A stretch of DNA of 5,373 bases, from positions 1 through 5,373 of the forward strand of contig CALGGN010000186.1 of the NCBI GenBank assembly GCA_937915915.1, read 5' to 3'. The translations under genes and the position numbers were made by a program. Origin of the DNA: an uncultured Selenomonas sp. Its GTDB lineage: Bacteria; Bacillota; Negativicutes; Selenomonadales; Selenomonadaceae. The notes beneath the pieces are model-generated. The model searched no databases. It was given only the letters and a program-made list of their open reading frames with translations, and was not told where the DNA came from. Shown here one piece after another: positions 1 to 5,203 of the stretch; position 1 is the first letter of the stretch; each line of letters begins with the position of its first letter.

Positions 1-67
1 GGCACTTCTTTGTCCACCGTGCCTCACGCTCCCTGGCACGGCGTTCCCAGTAGCTCATTCCCGGCAT
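1..67 (-). CDS. Minor head / head morphogenesis protein, N-terminal fragment (partial at window edge)
   Basis: Only the first 22 codons lie in the window; they read M-P-G-M-S-Y-W-E-R-R-A-R-E-R-E and onward, and the frame stays open to the edge. A strong ribosome binding site (GGAGG at 79-75, within AAAAGGAGGTGAC) ends 7 bases before the ATG at 67-65, so this start is well supported; a second in-frame ATG lies three codons on. SPP1 gp7 / Mu gpF-like minor head proteins commonly open with a short S-Y-W-E-x-R motif rich in Arg and Glu, and they normally follow the portal gene, as here. In that family the protein binds the portal and takes part in head assembly and DNA entry. The function is inferred from gene order and the N-terminal motif; most of the protein cannot be seen. 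Confidence 0.72.
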   Translation of the reverse strand, partial: MPGMSYWERRAREREARWTKKC

Positions 68-81
68 TTTGTCACCTCCTT

Positions 82-107
82 TTGGTGTTGGCGGGCTGTG
101 TTATAAT
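82..107 (+). promoter_or_regulatory. Extended -10 promoter for the Cas2-like gene
   Basis: A perfect TATAAT (102-107) is preceded by TG one base upstream (TGTTATAAT, 99-107), which is the extended -10 form. A TTGGTG at 82-87 could act as a -35 but the 14-base spacer is short, so the extended -10 probably carries the recognition. It lies about 32 bases before the plus-strand start at 140, and no other plus-strand gene precedes it, so it gives this reversed gene its own transcription. It also overlaps the intergenic leader of the minus-strand minor head gene. Confidence 0.6.
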
Positions 108-123
108 TGGCTTGGTGTCGATG

Positions 124-133
124 AAGGGAGGTG
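124..133 (+). promoter_or_regulatory. Strong ribosome binding site deciding the start of the Cas2-like gene
   Basis: AAGGGAGGTG is close to a full anti-SD match. It is followed by GTG/ATG/ATG/ATG in the same frame at 131, 134, 137 and 140. Only the ATG at 140 (8 bases after GGAGG) has normal spacing; the GTG at 131 overlaps the SD itself. The start is therefore set at 140. Confidence 0.7.
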
Positions 134-139
134 ATGATG

Positions 140-439
140 ATGGTTTACCTTATTGCTTACGATCTCAACAGGCCGGGGCAAGAATACTCCAAGCTGTATG
201 AGGCGATAAAATCTCTCGGTGATTGCTGCCACTGCATGGATTCCGTTTGGTTGGTGGACGCATGGATGACTACAGAATCTATTGGCAAGAATCTTCGACA
301 TGCTGGCTGTCTGGACAACAATGACAAATTACTCGTTGCCGAAGTCTGCAAGGGCATGGATTTGCACTTACCACCCGACTCGCAAAGATGGATAGCGAAT
401 CACATATCGTCCAATCAATATCCTTCCTACGGACGGTAG
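140..439 (+). CDS. Stand-alone Cas2-like protein (ferredoxin-fold), reversed in the phage head operon
   Basis: This 99-residue protein starts with M-V-Y-L-I-A-Y-D-L-N, a hydrophobic first strand ending in Tyr-Asp, as in Cas2, where that Asp is part of the metal site. Then come a helix (about 14-26), a second strand with C-M-D-S-V-W-L-V (32-39), a helix (about 45-55), and D-N-N-D-K-L-L-V-A-E-V (59-69), matching the late strand of Cas2-like folds. Length is typical for Cas2 (about 90-100). Similar short proteins are often labelled Cas2-like or 'SinR family' in databases. Cas2 proper joins Cas1 in spacer acquisition, and relatives such as VapD are ribonucleases; which activity applies here is unknown. 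It is the only plus-strand gene, with its own promoter and SD. It lies between the portal-side small gene and the minor head gene, with its stop 4 bases from the opposing stop. No cas1 or CRISPR repeats are seen. Fold assignment is fairly good; function is open. Confidence 0.7.
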   Translation: MVYLIAYDLNRPGQEYSKLYEAIKSLGDCCHCMDSVWLVDAWMTTESIGKNLRHAGCLDNNDKLLVAEVCKGMDLHLPPDSQRWIANHISSNQYPSYGR

Positions 440-443
440 GCAA

Positions 444-689
444 CTAGGCTCTCCCCCAGACACTTTGTCCCTTGCTTTTCGTTACCACCCCGTCTGTACA
501 CATCTCGCTGACAAACTTGGGTTTGAGGGCTGAACGGGCGGCATCCAATCTGTTTTCTATCGCTTCTACCCGTTCAGACAGTTCTTTGTGCGTTTCGTCA
601 GCACAAGCATTTTTCACTTCTTGCCGCTTTTCTGCCTCCAGCAGGAAGGCGGCTATTTCTTTAGGTTCACCCTTGATTGTCAGCTCCAT
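444..689 (-). CDS. Small phage protein downstream of portal, unknown function
   Basis: This is an 81-residue, charged, soluble protein beginning M-E-L-T-I-K-G-E-P-K-E-I-A. The start is supported by AGGAGG 8 bases before the ATG at 689. Residues about 35-55 (H-K-E-L-S-E-R-V-E-A-I-E-N-R-L) look like a short coiled coil; the C-terminal part is basic and polar with no motif I recognise. Its first 23 bases overlap the end of the portal gene, so it is probably translationally coupled to it and belongs to the head operon. Short proteins with this opening occur in Firmicutes phages as hypothetical proteins. A structural accessory or regulatory role is possible but not shown. Its stop (TAG) faces the stop of the Cas2-like gene with 4 bases between. 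Confidence 0.72.
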   Translation of the reverse strand: MELTIKGEPKEIAAFLLEAEKRQEVKNACADETHKELSERVEAIENRLDAARSALKPKFVSEMCTDGVVTKSKGQSVWGRA

Positions 690-2004
690 CTTCTTCGCCT
701 CCTAAATCTCCATAATCCTCTGCCCCTTCTTCCTTCTCCTTCTCCAGTTCCTCCATCTCCTCCTTGGGATCTGTGACGAAGGGCAGGAGGGACAGAAGCC
801 GCTTCCTCGACACGAAGCCGTCCAATAGTCCGACGATTTGCGCCTGTTCCTGCAAATTGGCGGGAATGTTGGCAGTGAAGGTTATCTCAATGTCCCGGAA
901 GTCAATGGGGGTCTTTTCCCGGAGCTTCATTATCCCGGCAATAAGCTCAATTCTCCGTTGCAGGCCCTTCTTGAATCCTCGTTCCTTACGGGAACGTATC
1001 TGTTCCAGGCCGATGAGCTTGTACTTGATGGCCACGCCGGAGGTATTGCCCGTGAAGCTCTCGTCGCTCATGTCCGGGATATTGGAGAATTTGTGGATAT
1101 CCTTCTGCAGGCGGGTTTTCACATTCTCGACATAAGTGTCATTGATATTTTTGATGAGCCATTCGGCTGTGCCGCCGTCATCCAGAGACAGGACTTTGTT
1201 TTTCCGAAGCTCCTCCACATCGTCTCTGTTGGTGCCGCCCATGCCCTTCAGGACAAGGTAGGCATCCGTAAAGTCCTCCATGTCGTCAAGGGTAAGGGAT
1301 TGCGCTTTGTTGTAGGCATCCACCAGGGTTATCACACCCTCGAAATCCCCCTTGTGCTGCTTGTTGTTGGCGTACTCCACAATCGGCACATCGCCGATAT
1401 AGTGGGGGGATGGGCCGTAGAGCGTCCGGAAACTGCCTCCGCTATAGGAATAATGGGTGACGGTGCTTTCCGTGTACACATCCACGAATTCATCCGCCGT
1501 CACCTGGTCTAAATTCGGCACGCTGTAATAGCGTATGGCCAGGATGACATTTTCCTCCAGGCTGTCATCGCAAACCATGATGACTTGCTCGGCGGGGATG
1601 GGCGAGAATCGGATCTGAGCATCCCGGTCAAGGTAAAGAAGCTCGTAGGCTTCCCCGGTTATGCTGGCTTCTTCGGCCAGTTCCAGATTGTGCGCCGCTT
1701 CATCGTTGTACTTGAATATCTCCAGAAGGGCATCCACCTCGTCCTCGTTCTTGCTGACGGAGGAATAGGCCACGGGCTGGCCAAGGAAAAATCCCGTGCT
1801 CATGTTGGAGATGTACTCGCAGAAATTCGACACCAGCACATTGTTGGGCGCGGAATCGCTGCTGCGGCGTTTCCGCAAGATGTCATGCTCACCCCAGTAA
1901 TAACGCTTGAGCTTCAGGATACGACGGGATTGCCTGTCACAGGCTGTGAGGAGCTCGGAAATCTCATGCAAGGTAAGTTCTTTTTTGGTGGTGTGGATTT
2001 TCAC
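667..2004 (-). CDS. Phage portal protein, SPP1 gp6-like
   Basis: The product is 445 residues, close to the roughly 450-500 usual for SPP1-type portals. Portal proteins form a dodecameric ring at one head vertex, through which the terminase pumps DNA and to which the tail connector attaches. Family-like features are the early V-S-N-F-C-E-Y-I-S-N-M segment followed by G-F-F-L-G-Q-P-V (about 59-80), the S-I-T-G-E-A-Y-E-L-L-Y stretch (about 112-123), a P-I-V-E-Y-x-N-N segment, and S-N-I-P-D-M-S-D-E-S-F-x-G-N-x-S-G-V-A-I-K (about 309-328), a strong signature of this group. The C-terminus is a Glu/Asp-rich tail. Translation starts at GTG 2004, overlapping the terminase stop (GTGA), with AAAGGAGG about 10 bases upstream. 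It sits directly after the large terminase, the standard order. No disruption is visible. Confidence 0.93.
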   Translation of the reverse strand: MKIHTTKKELTLHEISELLTACDRQSRRILKLKRYYWGEHDILRKRRSSDSAPNNVLVSNFCEYISNMSTGFFLGQPVAYSSVSKNEDEVDALLEIFKYNDEAAHNLELAEEASITGEAYELLYLDRDAQIRFSPIPAEQVIMVCDDSLEENVILAIRYYSVPNLDQVTADEFVDVYTESTVTHYSYSGGSFRTLYGPSPHYIGDVPIVEYANNKQHKGDFEGVITLVDAYNKAQSLTLDDMEDFTDAYLVLKGMGGTNRDDVEELRKNKVLSLDDGGTAEWLIKNINDTYVENVKTRLQKDIHKFSNIPDMSDESFTGNTSGVAIKYKLIGLEQIRSRKERGFKKGLQRRIELIAGIMKLREKTPIDFRDIEITFTANIPANLQEQAQIVGLLDGFVSRKRLLSLLPFVTDPKEEMEELEKEKEEGAEDYGDLGGEEDGADNQG

Positions 2005-3311
2005 AGGCCGAAGTCCTCCTTTCTGAAGCGGTGCTTTACATCGGCCACATCATAATCGTCCAGGCCGTACCACATAGCCGAGAAGGTGTGAGCGTCGATG
2101 CTGAATTCGTCGGGAATAATTTCCCCGTCCCTATCCAAGGCGAAGGTCATATCTTTCAGTTCCTCGATGGTATGCTTGCATCTGTCGGAGCAGATAATCC
2201 TCTTGAACCGTTTCATCTTCCGGGTGTTGTCCAAGCGGGAATGGCGGGTGCCGCCATTGGTCTTTCTCGTCGCCACCATGTTGAAGCCCCGCTTCTGGTA
2301 ATAGCGGATGGCTTTCGGCTCGGCGCAGTCGGCTTTGATGCACTCCCGGCTCTCCACAAATTCCTGGAGAGCATCGGCGGTCTCGTCATCCGTCATGTGG
2401 TTGGCGTAATACTCCCAATAGATGTACAGCCATTGGTTGTCGTGGTCTATGGCCATACGGAGAACTGCGTTGTAAGATTTCTCAAAACCGAAGTCCATGC
2501 CCACCCGTTTGTATCTTCGCGGAATACCGTCAACGATGGCCATAACCTCATCATGAGGCATTATCTCAAACTGGGGCAGTACCAACCGACCGTTTGCGCC
2601 GAATCGCCCAAGCCGAGCCACTCGGTACAAGTCGGCATCGTAAGACTCCATTTCATCGAGCTGCTCGATGTAGCTGTGGGGGAGAAAATAATTGTCATCT
2701 GCTATGGAATGGTGGTAGTAGGTTTTCCCCACACGGACAATACGTTTCTCATAGAGTTCGTTATCGTCCAGTATGAGGACTTCGCCCTTTTCCGTCTGCC
2801 GCTTGAAGAAATGCTTGTATGTCCAGTTCGACCTTGCCACGGGATTGGTGGAGAGAATCATGTACAGGGGAAGGCTGGGATGCCGGAGGCGGCCCAGGAG
2901 CTCCTTGAAACCGGCTTCCTTCAGCTCGCTGCACTCCTCTATCCAGATAAGGCTCACATTGTGGATGGATTTCAGCTTTGCCGGCTTATCCATGCCCTTG
3001 AAGATAATTTTGCTCCCATTGAAGAACCTCACCACCATGGGCGAGCGCAGAAAAAGGACGTGCTTTGCGGACAGGCCCATATCGTCGCAGATTTCTTCCA
3101 TGAGGGAGAAGCAGGAGTCCCGTATGGTGTCGTAAACCTCCCGCACCACCAATGCCGTGCGCTTTTCCGTGAGAAGCTTCAAAATAATCTTCATGGCTAT
3201 GTGGTAGCTTTTGGAGCTGCCGTAACCGCCGACAAGGAAATAGATCTTCGACTCCCAGTCAAAGACAAAATCCTCAAAGTGGGGATTGACTTCCTTCATA
3301 ATGTCCATCAT
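2001..3311 (-). CDS. terL: Terminase large subunit, PBSX/SPP1 type (ATPase plus nuclease)
   Basis: This is a 436-residue packaging motor that cuts concatemeric phage DNA and pumps it into the prohead through the portal. The N-terminal ATPase has a Walker A-like loop G-G-Y-G-S-S-K-S (28-35), Walker B V-S-L-I-W-I-E-E (119-126) with the catalytic Glu, and a coupling motif S-T-N (154-156). The C-terminal RNase H-like nuclease has candidate metal-binding acidic residues D273 (in G-M-D-F-G-F), D328 (in K-A-D-C-A-E-P-K) and D406 (in S-I-D-A-H-T). All expected motifs are present, so it looks active. Length is normal for Terminase_3 proteins (about 420-450). The ATG at 3311 overlaps the TGA of the small subunit by one base (TGATG), with a purine-rich AAGGTGGGG upstream; a second ATG follows immediately. 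The portal gene follows with a 3-base overlap. Confidence 0.96.
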   Translation of the reverse strand: MMDIMKEVNPHFEDFVFDWESKIYFLVGGYGSSKSYHIAMKIILKLLTEKRTALVVREVYDTIRDSCFSLMEEICDDMGLSAKHVLFLRSPMVVRFFNGSKIIFKGMDKPAKLKSIHNVSLIWIEECSELKEAGFKELLGRLRHPSLPLYMILSTNPVARSNWTYKHFFKRQTEKGEVLILDDNELYEKRIVRVGKTYYHHSIADDNYFLPHSYIEQLDEMESYDADLYRVARLGRFGANGRLVLPQFEIMPHDEVMAIVDGIPRRYKRVGMDFGFEKSYNAVLRMAIDHDNQWLYIYWEYYANHMTDDETADALQEFVESRECIKADCAEPKAIRYYQKRGFNMVATRKTNGGTRHSRLDNTRKMKRFKRIICSDRCKHTIEELKDMTFALDRDGEIIPDEFSIDAHTFSAMWYGLDDYDVADVKHRFRKEDFGL

Positions 3312-4000
3312 CAGTTCCCCACCTTGGTTGCCTTGGTAATGATTATGCTGATATCCTTGCCAATGGTGCCTTCATCCATCTCCTTCATCAGCTTGTGCCG
3401 TCTCTCTATCATCTTGCTGAGTTCCTTCTGGATGCGGGTGAGGGCATCCTGGGTGGCGATGATTTTCTCCAGCAGCCTCCGTTCCACAATCAACTGGCTG
3501 TTTTTTCCCTTGCCCTCCCTCTGCTCGGCAATCTTGGTCACATTGTCTGCAAGGTCACTGGATTCGTTGGGGGCGATGGGCTTTGCCCTCTGCGCCTGAA
3601 GTTCGGCAAGGTTCTTCATCACCATCCGCTCACGGACCACGGCAAGCTTTATCTCATGGTCAAGCTGCTCCAAAGGAGTTGGAAGCTCCCGCCTGATAAA
3701 GTCCCGCTCCTCATCGCCGAGGCAGTCATCCATGAAGGCGGCATATTCGCCTGTCTTGTAGGCGTTCTGGTTGCAGGGCTGGCCGCCGGGTGATGTGCCG
3801 GCAACTGCAACCTTCGTTTTTCCGTTTTTTTGAGCGGTTGCACCTCCGTTTTGCGAGGCTCTATCTCCGGCCGACTTCCAATGTCTCTTCGCCCAACTCT
3901 TGACGGTGGACAGCGAAACCCCATATTTTTCGGCTATTGCGGGGTATTTCATCCCCGCAAGGAAATCCTCATAGGCAGCTTGTTTTTTGTCGGCGTTCAC
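3311..4000 (-). CDS. terS: Terminase small subunit, PBSX type
   Basis: The product recognises the phage packaging site and recruits the large subunit. The N-terminal part has a helix-turn-helix, about residues 11-38 from the chosen start (Y-P-A-I-A-E-K-Y-G-V-S-L-S-T-V-K-S-W-A), followed by a basic linker and the Q-N-A-Y-K-T-G-E-Y segment typical of PBSX-like small terminases. A long charged helical region follows and suits oligomerisation. I chose GTG at 4000 (229 residues), because AAGGAGGG lies about 11 bases upstream. The same frame is open further up to a TTG at 4057 and an ATG at 4027, but these lack an SD and would add only a Q-P-K repeat encoded by the CGGTTGC cluster. It ends one base into the large terminase gene, so the two are likely coupled. 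Family call is firm; the exact start is less so. Confidence 0.88.
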   Translation of the reverse strand: MNADKKQAAYEDFLAGMKYPAIAEKYGVSLSTVKSWAKRHWKSAGDRASQNGGATAQKNGKTKVAVAGTSPGGQPCNQNAYKTGEYAAFMDDCLGDEERDFIRRELPTPLEQLDHEIKLAVVRERMVMKNLAELQAQRAKPIAPNESSDLADNVTKIAEQREGKGKNSQLIVERRLLEKIIATQDALTRIQKELSKMIERRHKLMKEMDEGTIGKDISIIITKATKVGN

Positions 4001-4010
4001 ATAAACACCA

Positions 4011-4018
4011 CCCTCCTT
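4011..4018 (-). promoter_or_regulatory. Ribosome binding site for terminase small subunit
   Basis: On the minus strand this reads AAGGAGGG, a near-perfect SD. It lies about 11 bases before GTG 4000, slightly long but usable, and it falls inside the open frame if either upstream start (4027 or 4057) were used. This favours the shorter protein. Confidence 0.55.
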
Positions 4019-4060
4019 CGGTTGCATTTTCGGTTGCGGTTGCACTTTCGGTTGCAACCG
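4019..4060. repeat. CGGTTGC direct-repeat cluster with a 12-bp palindrome
   Basis: CGGTTGC occurs on the plus strand at 4019, 4031, 4037 (sharing its first C with the copy before) and 4049, so spacing is 12, 6 and 12 bases. The last copy forms the first half of a perfect palindrome, CGGTTGCAACCG (4049-4060). Another CGGTTGC lies inside the small terminase gene at 3835-3841. The cluster fills the gap between the methyltransferase remnant and the SD of the small terminase. Such iterated sites next to, or inside, a small terminase gene are typical of packaging (pac) sites bound by that protein, as in SPP1; an operator or a coding Q-P-K repeat are the alternatives. The repeats are seen directly; the role is inferred. 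Confidence 0.65.
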
Positions 4061-4062
4061 TT

Positions 4063-4398
4063 TTAGCTGTTCAGGGCTTTGTAGGATATTTTGCTGCCGC
4101 CCCTCATCACAAATACATCATCGTTCTTGCCTGTCAGCTTCACATACCTCTCCACGATGCAGTCGCAGGACTTCGGTTCAAGCTCCATCAGCCTCGCCCT
4201 TCGCCCAAGCTGCTCACAGGCAATGAGTGTCGTGCCACTGCCACCAAAAGAATCCAGCACCACTTCTCCCGGCTGGCTGCTGTTGCCAATCTGCCAAGAG
4301 AACAACTCCACTGACTTCATGGTGGGGTGTTCCTTCTCCTTCCCCAAAAATAGGCACAAGAAAAGGCACTTTGCGTTTTCTGCAAAATGCCCTTTCAT
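4063..4398 (-). pseudogene. C-terminal remnant of a phage DNA methyltransferase (beta-class N4/N6)
   Basis: The frame encodes 111 residues from ATG 4398. From about residue 22 it matches the C-terminal third of phage DNA adenine-N6/cytosine-N4 methylases: E-H-P-T-M-K-S-V-E-L (23-32), then the SAM-binding motif I V-L-D-S-F-G-G-S-G-T-T (47-57), and M-E-L-E-P-K-S-C-D (71-79). In this class the catalytic motif IV (D/N-P-P-Y/W) lies upstream of motif I and should precede H-P-T-M-K, but it is absent, and the frame is closed by a stop just 11 codons before the ATG. The full enzymes are usually at least 230-250 residues. The first 18 or so residues look like unrelated sequence. It begins 4 bases after the stop of the 65-residue gene. 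I read it as a deletion remnant without methyltransferase activity; a short protein kept for another purpose cannot be excluded. Confidence 0.72.
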
Positions 4399-4402
4399 CT
4401 GC

Positions 4403-4600
4403 CTATTCGGTTTTCGCTTCCTGCTCTCTCAGAAACTTCTCGCAGGCTGCCCTGTCACCGTGCCTTACATGGTAAGCGAACGCCTTGATAAGTTCCCATT
4501 CTTCCGGCCATGCCCTCATCTGGCATTGCGGTCTTTGCTGGCTGTCTTGCTTTCGCCAGCCTACTTTCCGCCCCGCCCCTGGCCTTGCGCCGCCTCTCAC
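4403..4600 (-). CDS. Small basic phage protein of the 'GARPGAGRK' type
   Basis: This is a 65-residue protein starting M-R-G-G-A-R-P-G-A-G-R-K-V-G-W-R-K. That Gly/Arg/Pro-rich basic opening is very common in small phage proteins near replication or packaging genes and is probably a flexible nucleic-acid-binding arm. The rest (R-A-W-P-E-E-W-E-L-I-K-A-F-A-Y-H-V-R-H-G) suggests one or two helices similar in layout to small DNA-binding regulators. The start is GTG 4600, with GAGGG about 6 bases upstream. It overlaps the stop of the DivIVA frame by 4 bases (GTGA), and its SD lies inside the last DivIVA codons. The function is unknown. The tight overlap with a host-type gene is odd and marks the phage/host junction. 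Confidence 0.65.
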   Translation of the reverse strand: MRGGARPGAGRKVGWRKQDSQQRPQCQMRAWPEEWELIKAFAYHVRHGDRAACEKFLREQEAKTE

Positions 4601-5184
4601 GCGATGCCCTCAAGTTCCTCTTTGACCTTAACCAGTTCGGCTGAATAAAACTCAAACTGCTTTTTGCTCTCGCCTACTATGGACTGAGACTGAACATTTG
4701 CCTGTGAGATAATGGAGTCTGCCTCTGATTTTGCGCCTGCAAGGGTACGGTCCGCTTCCTGCTGTGCTCTCTCTTTGATTGAAGCAACGGCGTTTCTTGC
4801 ATTGGTAACTATTTCAGCCGCCTGATTTCTGGCAGCGTTTGTGCATTCATTTGCCTGTCTCTGCGCTTCGTCATCAATCTGACCTGCTCTTGTCTGCGCC
4901 TGTGAAACAAGACTTTCCGCCTTTTCGCTTGCTTCTTTGCTAACTTTATCAGCCATCTTATGGGCGTCGAGCAACGCTGTCTTTATCGCGTCTTCGTCAT
5001 TGCGGTAACTTTCAACTTTTTCAGCGAGGAAAGCAAGCTTTTTTCTTAAATCATCTCTGTCATTGATTAAGCTCTGATAATCGGAAGCAACTTTGGACAG
5101 AAAGGCATCAACTTCTTCCGCGCTGTATGTGCCTGTGCTTATGGGTGTGAATTTCGCATTGGCAATCTGTTCGGGTAAAAACAT
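4597..5184 (-). CDS. divIVA: DivIVA-domain cell-division protein, C-terminus possibly replaced
   Basis: DivIVA proteins bind negatively curved membrane at poles and septa and recruit division partners in Gram-positive bacteria. The N-terminal domain is clear: F-T-P-I-S-T-G-T-Y-S-A-E-E-V-D-A-F-L-S-K-V (about 12-32), followed by the first coiled coil with V-E-S-Y-R-N-D-E-D-A-I-K-T-A-L-L (about 57-72). A long Ala/Glu/Gln-rich second coiled coil follows, with heptad-like A-x-S-I/I-x-x-A repeats (about 80-175). I set the start at ATG 5184, 9 bases after AGAGAGG; the in-frame TTG at 5193 sits directly against that SD. The frame ends abruptly with E-E-L-E-G-I-A, where many relatives continue with a further helix (F-K-x-x-L-L-x-x-Y-x-x-H type), and this end coincides with the SD of a phage gene. 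The gene may therefore be truncated by the junction. It follows sepF with 19 bases between. Confidence 0.88.
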   Translation of the reverse strand: MFLPEQIANAKFTPISTGTYSAEEVDAFLSKVASDYQSLINDRDDLRKKLAFLAEKVESYRNDEDAIKTALLDAHKMADKVSKEASEKAESLVSQAQTRAGQIDDEAQRQANECTNAARNQAAEIVTNARNAVASIKERAQQEADRTLAGAKSEADSIISQANVQSQSIVGESKKQFEFYSAELVKVKEELEGIA

Positions 5185-5193
5185 AAATTTCAA

Positions 5194-5200
5194 CCTCTCT
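5194..5200 (-). promoter_or_regulatory. Ribosome binding site for divIVA
   Basis: The minus strand reads AGAGAGG and ends 9 bases before ATG 5184. This spacing rules out the in-frame TTG at 5193, which abuts it, as the main start. Confidence 0.6.
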
Positions 5201-5203
5201 TAA

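Noticed and set aside
131..139. Upstream GTG/ATG/ATG starts giving the Cas2-like protein an M-M-M-M beginning
   Set aside because: They overlap or crowd the SD; only ATG 140 has normal spacing.
426..440. CCTAC-GGACG-GTAGG hairpin at the end of the Cas2-like gene, as a terminator
   Set aside because: The stem is only 5 bp, it overlaps the stop codon, and no T-run follows on either strand.
838..1512. A 224-codon plus-strand open frame opposite the portal gene
   Set aside because: It is fully antisense to an intact portal gene, with no family resemblance or start signal.
2031..3599. A 522-codon open frame on the plus strand opposite the terminase genes
   Set aside because: It lies antisense to two clearly identified terminase genes with intact motifs, has no recognisable domain and no convincing SD; it is a shadow of their codon bias.
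3824..3830. A AAA AAC slippery heptamer in the correct register within the small terminase gene
   Set aside because: The motif fits -1 frameshifting, but no long -1 frame follows; the long overlapping frame there is +1. No fusion product is expected.
4019..4060. The CGGTTGC cluster as a CRISPR array
   Set aside because: Units are 7 bases with 6-12-base periods and no unique spacers of 25-40 bases, so despite the nearby Cas2-like gene it is not a CRISPR array.
4455..4655. A 66-codon Arg-rich minus-strand frame overlapping divIVA and the small basic gene
   Set aside because: It lies out of frame with both genes, has no SD, and its composition is explained by frame-shifted reading of them.
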